The position numbers and the translations under genes are program-made. From positions 124,001-188,000 of the forward strand of contig JACJYU010000001.1 of the NCBI GenBank assembly GCA_020635915.1: a DNA stretch of 64,000 nt, given 5' to 3'. The DNA comes from Flammeovirgaceae bacterium. GTDB lineage: Bacteria > Bacteroidota > Bacteroidia > Cytophagales > Cyclobacteriaceae. Numbering within the stretch: the stretch's first letter is position 1; each line of letters opens with the position of its first letter. Shown piece by piece: positions 34,473 to 43,846 of this stretch. The notes beneath the pieces were generated by a model. It was not told where the DNA came from, made no database searches, and saw only the letters and a program-made list of their open reading frames with translations.

Positions 34473-37400
34473 ATGAAGAAGTTCAAAATTACCCTTACAC
34501 TCATCCTGCTGGTTACGGGATGGGGGGCCTGGGCGCAAGAGACCTTTCCCCGAAATGACGTAAAGGACGATCGGGCTGGTCAATACGCGTTCACCAACGC
34601 CACCATTGTTGTCGATCCCCAAACCACCTTGCAAAACGCCACCCTTCTGATAAAAGGCGACAAAGTGGAGCAAGTGGGCGCCAACCTTTCCGTGCCAAAA
34701 GGCTATGTATCCATTGACCTCAAAGGAAAGTACATCTACCCTTCCCTTATCGACATGTTCACTAATTATGGCCTGCCGGAAGTGGAGAGACCCAGTGGCA
34801 GCCCTTATGGAGGCCGGGAACAGATCCAATCCAAAACAAAAGGTGCTTACAACGCCAACCAGGCCGTAAAAGCACATTACAATGCTGCTGACGAGTTTAC
34901 CATTGACTCCAAGACAGCCGAAGGGCTGAGGAAGTCAGGATTTGGGGCCGTGCTTACCTCGAAGTACGATGGCCTCGCAAGGGGCACCGGTGCCTTTGTT
35001 TCATTAAGTGAAAAAAACGACAACACCGCCATGGTCTTGCAGAAGGCAGCCGCGGAATATTCATTTGCCAAGGGCTCGTCCACACAAACCTATCCGGTCT
35101 CTTTGATGGGCTTTATTGCCGTGCTGCGCCAAACCCACATGGACGCGGACTGGTTTGGCAGCCAAAACCCCAGGCCCTTCGCGGACAATACGCTGGAGGC
35201 GTGGATACAAAACCAAAAACTGCCGCAGGTATTCGATGCCGGCAGTTGGGCCAACGTGTTGCGTGCCGATAAATTGGGTGACGAGTTTGGCACACAATAT
35301 ATCATCAAAGGCGGTGGGGACGAATACCAGCGCATCAAAGAAATAAAAGCCTCAAACGCCACCCTTATCGAACCTATAAATTTCCCGGATGCCTACGATG
35401 TGGAAGACCCATTTGATGCCCAAAAGGTAACGCTTGAAGAAATGAAGCACTGGGAATTGGCACCCGCCAACCTTGCCTCATTGGAGCAAAACGGCATCGA
35501 GTTTGCCATCACTACTGCCGGGCTTAAGAAGGTAGGTGACTTTTTGCCCAATATGAGAAAGGCCATATCCAATGGGCTTACCGAATCCACCGCCTTGAAG
35601 GCTTTGACCACAACACCTGCCCGGTTGCTTAAACTGGACGGGCAGGTAGGCAGCCTCAAGAAAGGCATGCTGGCCAATTTTATCATTACTTCGGGCAAAC
35701 TTTTTGATGACAAAACGGTAATCCACCAAAACTGGGTCCAAGGCGAACCTTATGCCATCAAGCCCCTGAACGTTAGGGATTTCAGTGGTACCTACAACCT
35801 GTCCATCAATGGGCAAACCTATAATTTGGAAGTGACCGGTGAAGCGGGAAGCCATAAGGCAAAAATAAAAAGCGGGGAGGATGCCCAGGACGTGAGCGCC
35901 ACTTTCGACAACGACCTGGTCACCTTTAGCTTCAAGCCCACAAAAGACAGCAAAGGCAGCATCCGCCTTTCCGGATGGACGGAGGAAAATGGCTGGAAGG
36001 GAAAAGGGCAATTGATTGACGGCACCTGGGTAACCTGGACGGGCACCCGCACCGGTGACGCCTCCGCCCAATCCAACGACAAAGGACAAAACGGAGGTGC
36101 ACAGGAAGGGCTGGGGAAAGTGATTTACCCATTCAACGGGCACGGCTATCCCAGCCTGCCGGTAATGGAAACCCTCCTGATCAAGAACGCCACCGTATGG
36201 ACCAATGAAAGCGAAGGCGTTCTCCAAAACACCGATGTGCTGCTGAAAGATGGAAAAATCGCAAAAATAGGGAAAAACCTTTCTGACGCCAGTGCAAAGG
36301 TCATTGACGGCACAGGCAAGCACCTGACGGCCGGGATCATAGACGAGCACTCCCACATAGGCGCGGCCAGCATCAACGATGTGGCCACCAACTCAAGCAT
36401 GGTGCGCATTGGTGACGTGCTTGACTCCGAGGCCATCAATATCTACAGGGCATTGGCCGGGGGCGTGGTGGCCGTTCAGGTCCTTCACGGGTCCGCCAAT
36501 CCTATTGGTGGCCAGTCCGCTTTGATCAAATTGCGCTGGGGGGAGTCTCCCGAAAACCTGAAAATCCAGGGGGCAGACGGCTTTATCAAATTTGCTTTGG
36601 GCGAAAACGTAAAAAGGTCCAGCAACCCGAGCTCCATACGCTATCCTCAAACACGCATGGGCGTGGAGCAGGTCTATGTGGACGCCTTTACCAATGCCAG
36701 GGAGTATGAGAAGGAATGGAACGCCTACAACAACCTTTCCGCCAAGGCAAAACCATTGGCCATTAGGCCGCGCAGGGACCTTGCCAACGAAACCATACTG
36801 GAAATCCTCAACAAGAAGAGGTTTATTTCCTGCCACTCCTATGTGCAGTCCGAAATAAACATGCTGATGAAGGTGGCCGAGCGCTTTGATTTCCGCATCA
36901 ATACCTTCACCCACATTTTGGAAGGATATAAGGTGGCCGACAAAATGGCCAAGCACGGTGTGGCCGGTTCCACTTTTGCCGACTGGTGGAACTACAAATG
37001 GGAAGTGCGCTATGCCATCCCCTACAATGCCGCCATTATGCACCGTGCCGGCATCGTGACCGCCATCAACTCCGATGACGCGGAGATGGGCCGGAGGTTA
37101 AATCAGGAAGCGGCAAAGTCCGTAAAATACGCAGGGATGTCGGAAGAGGATGCATTGAAAATGGTGACGCTCAACCCCGCCAAAATGCTGCACCTTGACG
37201 GCCAGATGGGCAGCATCAAGGCAGGCAAGTCTGCTGATGTGGTTTTGTGGAACGACCATCCTTTGAGCGTGTACGCCAAACCGCTTAAAACCATTATCGA
37301 TGGCAAAGTGTACTTTGATGTGGAAAAAGACGAGGCCAACAACAAAGCCCTTGATGCGGAACGCGCACGGTTGGTACAAAAAATGAAAGGTGCCAAGAAG

Positions 37401-37487
37401 GCGGGAAGCCCTACCCAACGCAGTGAAGGAAAAGTAAAACTTCAATTCCATTGCGATGACATCATGGGGCTGGATACAGAACAATAA
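34473..37487 (+). CDS. Secreted two-module amidohydrolase
   Basis: This 1,004-residue protein has a signal peptide (MKKFKITLTLILLVTGWGAWAQ) and two amidohydrolase-like modules. The N-terminal module (about residues 40-430) has the strand YIYPSLIDMFTNYG, where the HxH metal motif is missing, so it is probably non-catalytic. A beta-rich linker (about 430-545, SGTYNLSINGQTYNLEV and following) leads to a C-terminal module (about 565-1,000). That module has HSH at 626-628 in IIDEHSHIG, His788 in SCHSY, a His in FTHILEG and an Asp in INSDDAEMG, a set consistent with a metal site. The layout resembles imidazolonepropionase-like proteins; the substrate is unknown. The 433-residue relative follows after 19 bp. 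Confidence 0.82.
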   Translation: MKKFKITLTLILLVTGWGAWAQETFPRNDVKDDRAGQYAFTNATIVVDPQTTLQNATLLIKGDKVEQVGANLSVPKGYVSIDLKGKYIYPSLIDMFTNYGLPEVERPSGSPYGGREQIQSKTKGAYNANQAVKAHYNAADEFTIDSKTAEGLRKSGFGAVLTSKYDGLARGTGAFVSLSEKNDNTAMVLQKAAAEYSFAKGSSTQTYPVSLMGFIAVLRQTHMDADWFGSQNPRPFADNTLEAWIQNQKLPQVFDAGSWANVLRADKLGDEFGTQYIIKGGGDEYQRIKEIKASNATLIEPINFPDAYDVEDPFDAQKVTLEEMKHWELAPANLASLEQNGIEFAITTAGLKKVGDFLPNMRKAISNGLTESTALKALTTTPARLLKLDGQVGSLKKGMLANFIITSGKLFDDKTVIHQNWVQGEPYAIKPLNVRDFSGTYNLSINGQTYNLEVTGEAGSHKAKIKSGEDAQDVSATFDNDLVTFSFKPTKDSKGSIRLSGWTEENGWKGKGQLIDGTWVTWTGTRTGDASAQSNDKGQNGGAQEGLGKVIYPFNGHGYPSLPVMETLLIKNATVWTNESEGVLQNTDVLLKDGKIAKIGKNLSDASAKVIDGTGKHLTAGIIDEHSHIGAASINDVATNSSMVRIGDVLDSEAINIYRALAGGVVAVQVLHGSANPIGGQSALIKLRWGESPENLKIQGADGFIKFALGENVKRSSNPSSIRYPQTRMGVEQVYVDAFTNAREYEKEWNAYNNLSAKAKPLAIRPRRDLANETILEILNKKRFISCHSYVQSEINMLMKVAERFDFRINTFTHILEGYKVADKMAKHGVAGSTFADWWNYKWEVRYAIPYNAAIMHRAGIVTAINSDDAEMGRRLNQEAAKSVKYAGMSEEDALKMVTLNPAKMLHLDGQMGSIKAGKSADVVLWNDHPLSVYAKPLKTIIDGKVYFDVEKDEANNKALDAERARLVQKMKGAKKAGSPTQRSEGKVKLQFHCDDIMGLDTEQ

Positions 37488-37506
37488 AACCATTAACCAA
37501 GAGATT

Positions 37507-38808
37507 ATGAAAAAGCTGAATTATATACTGGTGTTTGCCCTGATGGCAAGCCATTGGGCCATGGCTCAAAAGCCGGTGCCTGCCCCGCCACAATCCAAGC
37601 CCATCGCCATCAAAGGCGGAACGGCCCATATCGGCAACGGGCAAGTAATGGAAAACGCGCTCATTACCTTTGACAAGGGAAAACTTACCAATGTAGCGGA
37701 TGGAAACACGGCCAAAATAGACCTTTCCGGTTATGAAGTGATAGACGCGACCGGCAAGCAGGTATACCCTGGGTTTATCCTGCCCAACTCCCAGGTAGGG
37801 CTGGAAGAGGTAAGCGCCATCCGTGCGATGAGCGATTCACGCGAAGAGGGCGATATGAACCCGAACGTAAGGTCGGTCATTTCCTATAATGCGGATTCCG
37901 AATACCCTCCTACCTTTAGGTTCAATGGGGTATTGCTGGCAGAAAGCACGCCTGTTGGCGGAACGATTTCCGGAAGCTCGTCACTGATGGAGATGGAAGG
38001 CTGGAATTGGGAAGACGCTGTTCATACTCCCGACATTGGCATTCACCTCAACTGGCCTTCCATGGTAAAAAGGCAGTTCAGTTTCAGCACTTTCTCCTTT
38101 ACCGAAACCCCAAACAAGGAATACGACAAGGAAGTATACGACCTTGAACATTTCTTTAAAGATGCCATGGCCTATGGAAACCAGGCCAACAAAGAGGTAA
38201 ACCTCAAGCTGGAGGCCATGCAAGGATTGTTCGATGGCACCAAAAGGCTCTTTATCCATACCAACAACCCGAAGGAGGTGATCACGTCCATCCGTACGGC
38301 ACAACGCAACGGGGTAAAGCACATTACCCTCGTAAGCGGGGAAGCCGCCCTGCCCGTGGCGGATTTTTTGAAGGAAAACCAAATCCCGGTCATCCTGCCC
38401 TCCACCCATAACCTGCCCGACCGGGTGGACGAAGACGTGGACATGGCCTATAAGCTGCCTTACCTCCTTTCGCAGGCGGGCGTGATGGTATCCCTGTCGC
38501 AGGACGGGTCGTTGCACGGTGGCCGTAACCTGGCCTTTTTCGCTGGCACTGCCGTGGCTTATGGCATGGGCAAGGAAGATGCCCTCAAAACCATTACCTC
38601 CAATACGGCCAAGGCACTGGGCGTGGACAAGCGGGTGGGGACCCTGGAAGTGGGCAAAGATGCCACCTTGTTCATTTCCGAAGGCGATGCACTGGACTAC
38701 AGGACCAATGTATTGTTGCATGCCTTCATCAGCGGAAAGCACATTACCCTGCCGGGCAACCAACAGGAATTGTACGAACGCTATTCCAAAAAGTATGGCC
38801 AGAAATAA
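37507..38808 (+). CDS. Secreted amidohydrolase-like protein lacking the HxH motif
   Basis: This 433-residue protein starts at ATG 37507 with a signal peptide (MKKLNYILVFALMASHWAMAQ), 19 bp after the larger amidohydrolase gene. It keeps the fold's ends (GGTAHIGNGQVMENALITFDKGKL, then LGVDKRVGTLEVGKDATLFI). In place of the metal-binding HxH near the start of the barrel it has YPGFILPNSQVGLEEV, so it resembles the N-terminal module of its neighbour. SVALSQDGSLHGG-like sequence near the end retains one Asp and one His. Catalysis is doubtful. The two proteins may form a complex in the periplasm. Confidence 0.78.
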   Translation: MKKLNYILVFALMASHWAMAQKPVPAPPQSKPIAIKGGTAHIGNGQVMENALITFDKGKLTNVADGNTAKIDLSGYEVIDATGKQVYPGFILPNSQVGLEEVSAIRAMSDSREEGDMNPNVRSVISYNADSEYPPTFRFNGVLLAESTPVGGTISGSSSLMEMEGWNWEDAVHTPDIGIHLNWPSMVKRQFSFSTFSFTETPNKEYDKEVYDLEHFFKDAMAYGNQANKEVNLKLEAMQGLFDGTKRLFIHTNNPKEVITSIRTAQRNGVKHITLVSGEAALPVADFLKENQIPVILPSTHNLPDRVDEDVDMAYKLPYLLSQAGVMVSLSQDGSLHGGRNLAFFAGTAVAYGMGKEDALKTITSNTAKALGVDKRVGTLEVGKDATLFISEGDALDYRTNVLLHAFISGKHITLPGNQQELYERYSKKYGQK

Positions 38809-38830
38809 GGATTGAACCAATACCGCAAAA

Positions 38831-38866
38831 AAGAGGCTGGCCCAAAAAGCCAGCCTCTTTTTTTTT
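38831..38866 (+). terminator. Rho-independent terminator after the amidohydrolase pair
   Basis: An 11-bp perfect stem (AAGAGGCTGGC at 38831-38841 with 38849-38859) and a 7-nt loop are followed by T's to 38866. It lies 23 bp after the stop. Confidence 0.88.
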
Positions 38867-38982
38867 GCCTCCGATGGCCAACCGGCTAACCAACCGGCCC
38901 CGGCTAACCGGAATTAATCCGAAGGGCACCGCTTCCATTTTGTTTCATTTTGTACCTTGAGGGCGCTAAAAAAAACGAGTCA

Positions 38983-39693
38983 ATGAAAAAGGAAAAATTT
39001 GTAAGCGGCCTTTCCCAAAAGGAATTCCCAATGTCCAGCCGGGTATCGGCCCATACCATCAGGCAGTCACTGTTCGACTTTATCCAAAAGGCCAACCCCG
39101 AATTCACCCGGGACCAATTTCTCTCCACCGGTGAATTGAACCATTACCGTGAGCAGTACATTTCGCATTACTTCATCAAAGAAGCGGGTGAGTTGTCCGA
39201 AGCAGAGAAAACCGTACTCGAGTCCATCACCTCCAAGTCCATCCTTACCGACAAAGTGGACGAGGAGGATGCGGGCGCCCCTACCACCGGGCAACGGATA
39301 GCGGACAAGGTGGCTTCCTTTGGTGGAAGTTGGACCTTTATCATCTCGTTTGGCATATTCCTGTTTTTGTGGATAGCCTTCAATGTTTACTGGTTGGCCA
39401 ACTCCGGGTTTGACCCCTACCCTTTTATCCTGCTCAATTTGATACTTTCCTGCCTGGCCGCCATGCAGGCCCCCGTTATCATGATGAGCCAAAACCGGCA
39501 GGAAGAAAAAGACCGGGACAGGGCCCGGAAAGATTACATGATCAACCTCAAATCAGAACTGGAGATAAGGGTGTTGCACGAAAAAATAGATCATTTGATC
39601 ATGCACCAACAGCAGGAATTGCTGGAGATACAAAAGGTACAAATTGAAATGATGAGCGACATACTGGACCGGGTGGGGAAAAGGGGGCGGTAG
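38983..39693 (+). CDS. DUF1003 membrane protein
   Basis: This 236-residue inner-membrane protein contains a DUF1003 region with two helices (about residues 110-160): VASFGGSWTFIISFGIFLFLW, then ILLNLILSCLAAMQAPVIMMSQNRQ. An ensuing charged coiled coil is EEKDRDRARKDYMINLKSELEIRVLHEKIDHL. The first ~90 residues form a soluble domain (SQKEFPMSSRVSAHTIRQSL). ATG 38983 is chosen over an upstream start because residues from there resemble family starts. The function is unknown. It is not tightly linked to neighbours. Confidence 0.85.
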   Translation: MKKEKFVSGLSQKEFPMSSRVSAHTIRQSLFDFIQKANPEFTRDQFLSTGELNHYREQYISHYFIKEAGELSEAEKTVLESITSKSILTDKVDEEDAGAPTTGQRIADKVASFGGSWTFIISFGIFLFLWIAFNVYWLANSGFDPYPFILLNLILSCLAAMQAPVIMMSQNRQEEKDRDRARKDYMINLKSELEIRVLHEKIDHLIMHQQQELLEIQKVQIEMMSDILDRVGKRGR

Positions 39694-39795
39694 GCCAAAA
39701 CAAAATTAAAAATACCACAGGTGGCAATGGCGCAACCCACATTTTTCATGATCAATATCATTTGAAGGCCCATGGAAATTTACTCTCTTGGGGAC

Positions 39796-39803
39796 TATAT
39801 TTG
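39796..39803 (+). promoter_or_regulatory. Possible -7 box (TATATTTG) before cbpA
   Basis: TATATTTG matches the TAnnTTTG consensus and ends 34 nt before the cbpA ATG. No TTTG lies at the expected -33 distance. Confidence 0.33.
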
Positions 39804-39837
39804 TTTGTTTCGTGGCGGGTGCCCGCCCTAATTGCTT

Positions 39838-40722
39838 ATGGACTTTATCGACTACTATAAAACCCTTGGCCTTAATAAGAACGCCACCGAAAAAGAAATA
39901 AAAGACGCTTACCGCAAATTGGCAAGAAAATACCACCCCGACATCAACCCCAACAACAAGGAGGCAGAACATAAGTTCAAGGAAATAAACGAGGCCAATG
40001 AAGTTTTAGGCAACCCGGAAAACCGAAAAAAGTACGATCAGTACGGAAAAGACTGGAAACACGCGGAACAATTTGAAAAGGCCAGGCGGCAGCAGCAACA
40101 ACAACGTGCCTACCGGAAAACCGCAGCGGGTTTTGGGGACAGCGGCTATTCAGACTTCTTCGAATCGATGTTTGGTGGGGCTTTCTCGCACCAGGGTGGC
40201 CAAAATGTTGGGTTCAGGGGGCAAGACTACCATGCTGAACTCCACCTTGGCCTGAAGGACGTGTACAAAACCCACAAGCGTACCCTCACGGTGAACGGCA
40301 AAAATATCCGCATTGCCATTCCAGCGGGCGTGGCCAACGGGCAGGAAATTAAAATCAAAGGGCACGGTGGGCCAGGAATAAACGGTGGGCCAAACGGGGA
40401 TTTGTACATCAAATTCGTTGTCCAAAACGATCCCCAGTTCAAGAGGGACAGGGACGACCTTTATACCACGGTTGACCTGGATTTGTACACGGCATTACTG
40501 GGCGGGGAAATTACCGTAGGCACCATCGATGGAAAAGTCAAAATAAAAGTAAAACCGGAGACTCAAAACAATGCCCGGGTAAAACTAAAAGGAAAAGGCT
40601 TTCCTGTGTATAAAAAGGAAAATTTATATGGCGACCTTTACATTACTTTTAATGTGAAATTGCCGACCAGGCTTTCCGCTAAGGAAAAAGGGCTGTTTAC
40701 GGAACTGAAAGGATTAAGATAG
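39838..40722 (+). CDS. cbpA: DnaJ-family co-chaperone without zinc finger (CbpA type)
   Basis: This 294-residue co-chaperone stimulates DnaK. The J domain (residues 1-70) has the HPD triad at 33-35. A short Gln/Arg linker leads to the two C-terminal beta domains (about 120-290, LTVNGKNIRIAIPAGVANGQEIKIKGHGGPG) directly, with no CxxCxGxG zinc repeats; this is the CbpA/class II layout. ATG 39838 is the natural start (MDFIDYYKTLGL). The CbpM gene begins 2 bp after its stop, supporting the CbpA identity and co-expression. Confidence 0.93.
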   Translation: MDFIDYYKTLGLNKNATEKEIKDAYRKLARKYHPDINPNNKEAEHKFKEINEANEVLGNPENRKKYDQYGKDWKHAEQFEKARRQQQQQRAYRKTAAGFGDSGYSDFFESMFGGAFSHQGGQNVGFRGQDYHAELHLGLKDVYKTHKRTLTVNGKNIRIAIPAGVANGQEIKIKGHGGPGINGGPNGDLYIKFVVQNDPQFKRDRDDLYTTVDLDLYTALLGGEITVGTIDGKVKIKVKPETQNNARVKLKGKGFPVYKKENLYGDLYITFNVKLPTRLSAKEKGLFTELKGLR

Positions 40723-40724
40723 CC

Positions 40725-41015
40725 ATGAAAGACAAGGATACAATACCCATTGAAACTTTCTGTGCGCACTACAAGGTGCCCGTCACATTTATTCATTCCC
40801 TTCAAAAGTATGAGCTGCTTGAAATCATAAGGGAAAACAACGTGGAGTATATCCAAATCACCCAATTGCAACGGGTTGAAAAAATGATCAGGCTCCATTA
40901 CGAGTTAAACATTAACATGGAAGGGCTGGACGTGGTGAACAACCTATTGGGGCAGCTCATGGAACTGCAGGAGGAAAACAGGATATTGAGGGACCGGTTG
41001 AAGCTGTTCGAATAG
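40725..41015 (+). CDS. cbpM: Chaperone modulator CbpM
   Basis: This 96-residue CbpM-type protein binds the J domain of CbpA and inhibits it. It shows the MerR-like helices of the family (IPIETFCAHYKVPVTFIHSLQKYELLEII) followed by YIQITQLQRVEKMIRLHYELNINMEGLDVV. A C-terminal coil reads LMELQEENRILRDRLK. It starts 2 bp after cbpA, an operon typical of Proteobacteria and Bacteroidota. Confidence 0.9.
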   Translation: MKDKDTIPIETFCAHYKVPVTFIHSLQKYELLEIIRENNVEYIQITQLQRVEKMIRLHYELNINMEGLDVVNNLLGQLMELQEENRILRDRLKLFE

Positions 41016-41199
41016 CCCAAGCCTTTTGAGGCCCAACGGCCACCTTTCAATACAATCCTGAACCATTCCCCCTCCCGATTGTTATGGATAAGTTGAAGAA
41101 GAATGTCAGGAAAAGGACATTGTGCCATACTTTAGCCCTTTACAACAACTCAAATGCCAGGCTATTGCGTATTACAATAAAGCAAAACCTATCCATATC

Positions 41200-41700
41200 A
41201 TGAGAAAGGCCAATATCATATACCCCATGCTAATGACGCTGGCCCTTGCGGCCTGCGCACAAAACAAACACACAGGACAAAAACAAGCGAACGACTTCCC
41301 TATGAAAAAGACGGAAAATGAATGGAAAGCAGAACTCACCCCGGAGCAATACAATATTTTGAGGGAAAAAGGGACCGAACGGGCATTTACCGGCAAATAC
41401 TGGGACAACCATGAGGCTGGGAAATACTATTGTGCGGCCTGCCACCAGGAGCTATTTGACTCCAGCACCAAATTCGAGTCGGGCAGCGGGTGGCCTAGCT
41501 TCTACCAACCGGTAAAAGACGAGGCCGTGGTGATAGGCAAGGACAACAGCTATGGCATGGTCCGCGATGAGGTGGTATGCAGCCGCTGTGGCGGGCACCT
41601 GGGCCATGTGTTTCCGGACGGCCCCAAGCCCACCGGCCTGCGGTATTGCATGAACTCCGCAGCCCTGGAGTTCAAGGCGCGCCCAGGGGCAAAAAAATAA
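41200..41700 (+). CDS. msrB: Peptide-methionine (R)-S-oxide reductase, lipoprotein form
   Basis: This 166-residue enzyme reduces the R form of methionine sulfoxide in proteins. Zinc-binding pairs are CAAC (YYCAACH) and CSRC (VCSRCGG); the catalytic Cys is in RYCMNSAALEF (Cys150). ATG 41200 gives a lipoprotein signal with lipobox LALAAC (Cys19), so this copy is probably lipid-anchored in the periplasm rather than cytosolic. It follows cbpM by about 180 bp, and a strong terminator follows at 41707-41737. MsrA is not present nearby. Confidence 0.92.
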   Translation: MRKANIIYPMLMTLALAACAQNKHTGQKQANDFPMKKTENEWKAELTPEQYNILREKGTERAFTGKYWDNHEAGKYYCAACHQELFDSSTKFESGSGWPSFYQPVKDEAVVIGKDNSYGMVRDEVVCSRCGGHLGHVFPDGPKPTGLRYCMNSAALEFKARPGAKK

Positions 41701-41706
41701 GTACCG

Positions 41707-41737
41707 GGCCGTTGACAACTATCAACGGCCTTTTTTC
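41707..41737 (+). terminator. Rho-independent terminator after msrB
   Basis: The 9-bp stem GGCCGTTGA (41707-41715) with TCAACGGCC (41722-41730) has a 6-nt loop, followed by a T run. Confidence 0.85.
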
Positions 41738-41763
41738 TTATCTTTTGCCTAAATACATATTCC

Positions 41764-42618
41764 ATGTGCAGACTAATGGCCTACAAAGGCACGCCCATCA
41801 TTGCGGACAAGTTGCTGTACCAGCCCAAGAACTCCCTCATCCGGCAAAGCATAAACGCCAAAGAAATAGAAGAACCCCTCAACGGTGACGGCTTTGGCAT
41901 CGGGTGGTATGTGCCCGAGGTAAACAACGAGCCGGTCAATTTCGTGTCCGTGCACCCGGCCTGGAACAGCCGCAACCTGCGCAACCTGGCGCCAAAGATA
42001 AAAACCAATTGCCTGGTGGCCCATGTCCGTGCCGCCAGTGTGGGCGAAGTGTCAGAGTCGAACTGTCACCCCTTTCAGTACAAACAATTGCTGATGGCGC
42101 ACAATGGCGGGGTTGAGAATTTTCCACGCATCAAAAGGAAACTCCGGGAGCCTTTGAATGACGAGCTTTACAATTGGATTAAGGGGCAAACGGATTCCGA
42201 ACACCTGTTTGCCTGTCTCCTCAATTACCTGTATGCCAACCATAAAGTGATTGACGGGGATGCCGTGGCGGATGCCTTCCACTACACTTTTGACAAAGTA
42301 AACGGATTGATGAAGGAAGTGGGCATCGACCAGCCTGCCTACCTGAACATGGCCGTGACCAATGGGGAGTTTATCGTGGCCACAAGGTATGTCTCCGACC
42401 CGGCACTGGAGCCCCTTACCCTGTACCATTCGGAAGGAAGCCGCTACGTGGTGGAAGATGGCGTCACGCGCCTGGAAGCGCCCAAAGACGATGACAATGC
42501 CGTGCTGGTGGTTTCGGAAAAGCTTACCGAAGGAAAGCAGTGGACCATGATCCCCAAAAACCACCTCGTGATCGTGGAGCCCAGCCTGAATGTGAGGATA
42601 AAACCCATTTCAACATAA
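41764..42618 (+). CDS. Class II glutamine amidotransferase (EgtC/YafJ-like)
   Basis: This 284-residue N-terminal nucleophile hydrolase keeps Cys2 exposed after Met removal (MCRLMAYKG). GDGFGIGWY, LVAHVRAASVG and AHNGGVENF supply the oxyanion and glutamine-binding residues of the fold. Family members include EgtC (cleaves the gamma-glutamyl group of an ergothioneine intermediate), Dug3 and YafJ. Because egtB-egtD lies in the same window, an EgtC role is possible, but the genes are about 14 kb apart and nothing else links them. LhgO follows after 31 bp. Confidence 0.83.
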   Translation: MCRLMAYKGTPIIADKLLYQPKNSLIRQSINAKEIEEPLNGDGFGIGWYVPEVNNEPVNFVSVHPAWNSRNLRNLAPKIKTNCLVAHVRAASVGEVSESNCHPFQYKQLLMAHNGGVENFPRIKRKLREPLNDELYNWIKGQTDSEHLFACLLNYLYANHKVIDGDAVADAFHYTFDKVNGLMKEVGIDQPAYLNMAVTNGEFIVATRYVSDPALEPLTLYHSEGSRYVVEDGVTRLEAPKDDDNAVLVVSEKLTEGKQWTMIPKNHLVIVEPSLNVRIKPIST

Positions 42619-42649
42619 ATTTTATTAGTTTCGGGCAAAATTTCAGCTT

Positions 42650-43846
42650 GTGAAATACGATGTGGTGGTTATCGGTGGGGGGATCGTGGGGCTGGCCACG
42701 GCACTCCAACTGCTGCGCGCAAACCCTGAGGTCAAATTGCTCCTCCTGGAAAAGGAAAAAGCCCTGGCCCTTCACCAAACCGGCAACAACAGCGGTGTGA
42801 TCCACTCGGGGATTTATTACAAGCCCGGCAGCCTGAAGGCCACCAACTGCATCCGGGGCTACAACCTGCTGGTGGATTTTTGCAGGCAAAACGCCATACC
42901 CTTCGAGCTGTGCGGTAAAATCATAGTGGCCACAAGCGGGGAAGAATTGCCTTTGCTGGACAACTTGCTTGACCGCGGCCGGCAAAACGGGCTCACCGGG
43001 TTAAAAAAAATAAACAAGGAGGAGTTGAAGGAATACGAACCGTACGTCAATGGCATGGCAGGAATTGTGGTGCCCCAAACGGGCATTGTCAACTTTACCC
43101 TGGTGGCCAAAAAATATGGGGAATTGGTACAGGAAAAAGGCGGAAGGCTGCAGTTGGGGGAAAAAGTGGTAGGCATCCGGGAAAACGGTAAATGGACCGC
43201 GGTGGCAACGCAAAAGGAAAGTTACGACACAAGGCTGGTCATCAATTGTTGTGGGTTGTATTCCGATAAGGTGGCACGGCTCACCACTCCCGGCATCAAC
43301 CTAAAAATCATACCCTTCAGGGGGGAGTACTACAAACTCAGGAAGGAAAAAGAACACTTGGTGAGGAATTTGATCTATCCCGTGCCCGACCCCAGCTTTC
43401 CGTTCCTCGGTGTCCACTTTACCAGGATGATGGAAGGAGGCGTTGAGGCAGGGCCCAATGCGGTGTTGGCCTTTAGCCGTGAAGGGTATAAAAAAAGCAA
43501 CGTCAACCTTGTCGAATTGGCCGAATCGCTGGGGTGGCCAGGGTTTCAAAAAGTGGCATTCAAATATTGGAAAACAGGGTTGGGGGAAATGTACCGCTCC
43601 TTTTCAAAGGCCGCCTTCGTGAAAGCATTGCAAAAACTGATGCCCGAAATCCAAAAGGACGACCTGGTGGAAGGAGGTGCCGGGGTAAGGGCGCAGGCGT
43701 GCGACAAAAACGGCGGCTTGGTGGACGACTTTGTTATCGCGGAGAAAGAGCGGGTGATCAATGTATGCAATGCCCCCTCGCCTGCCGCCACCTCTTCCCT
43801 TGCCATTGGGGAGACCATTGCCCAACTGGCCTCCAAAAGGTTTTAA
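42650..43846 (+). CDS. lhgO: L-2-hydroxyglutarate oxidase
   Basis: This 398-residue FAD enzyme oxidises L-2-hydroxyglutarate to 2-oxoglutarate and passes electrons to the membrane quinone pool. The Rossmann motif is VVVIGGGIVGLATAL (residues 5-19). Further hallmarks are HQTGNNSGVIHSGIYY, VNGMAGIVVPQTGIV and PVPDPSFPFLGVHFTRM; the C-terminal region VNVCNAPSPAATSSLAIGE completes the FAD site. The start codon is GTG at 42650. It overlaps the end of the RidA gene by 4 bp (convergent). Confidence 0.93.
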   Translation: MKYDVVVIGGGIVGLATALQLLRANPEVKLLLLEKEKALALHQTGNNSGVIHSGIYYKPGSLKATNCIRGYNLLVDFCRQNAIPFELCGKIIVATSGEELPLLDNLLDRGRQNGLTGLKKINKEELKEYEPYVNGMAGIVVPQTGIVNFTLVAKKYGELVQEKGGRLQLGEKVVGIRENGKWTAVATQKESYDTRLVINCCGLYSDKVARLTTPGINLKIIPFRGEYYKLRKEKEHLVRNLIYPVPDPSFPFLGVHFTRMMEGGVEAGPNAVLAFSREGYKKSNVNLVELAESLGWPGFQKVAFKYWKTGLGEMYRSFSKAAFVKALQKLMPEIQKDDLVEGGAGVRAQACDKNGGLVDDFVIAEKERVINVCNAPSPAATSSLAIGETIAQLASKRF

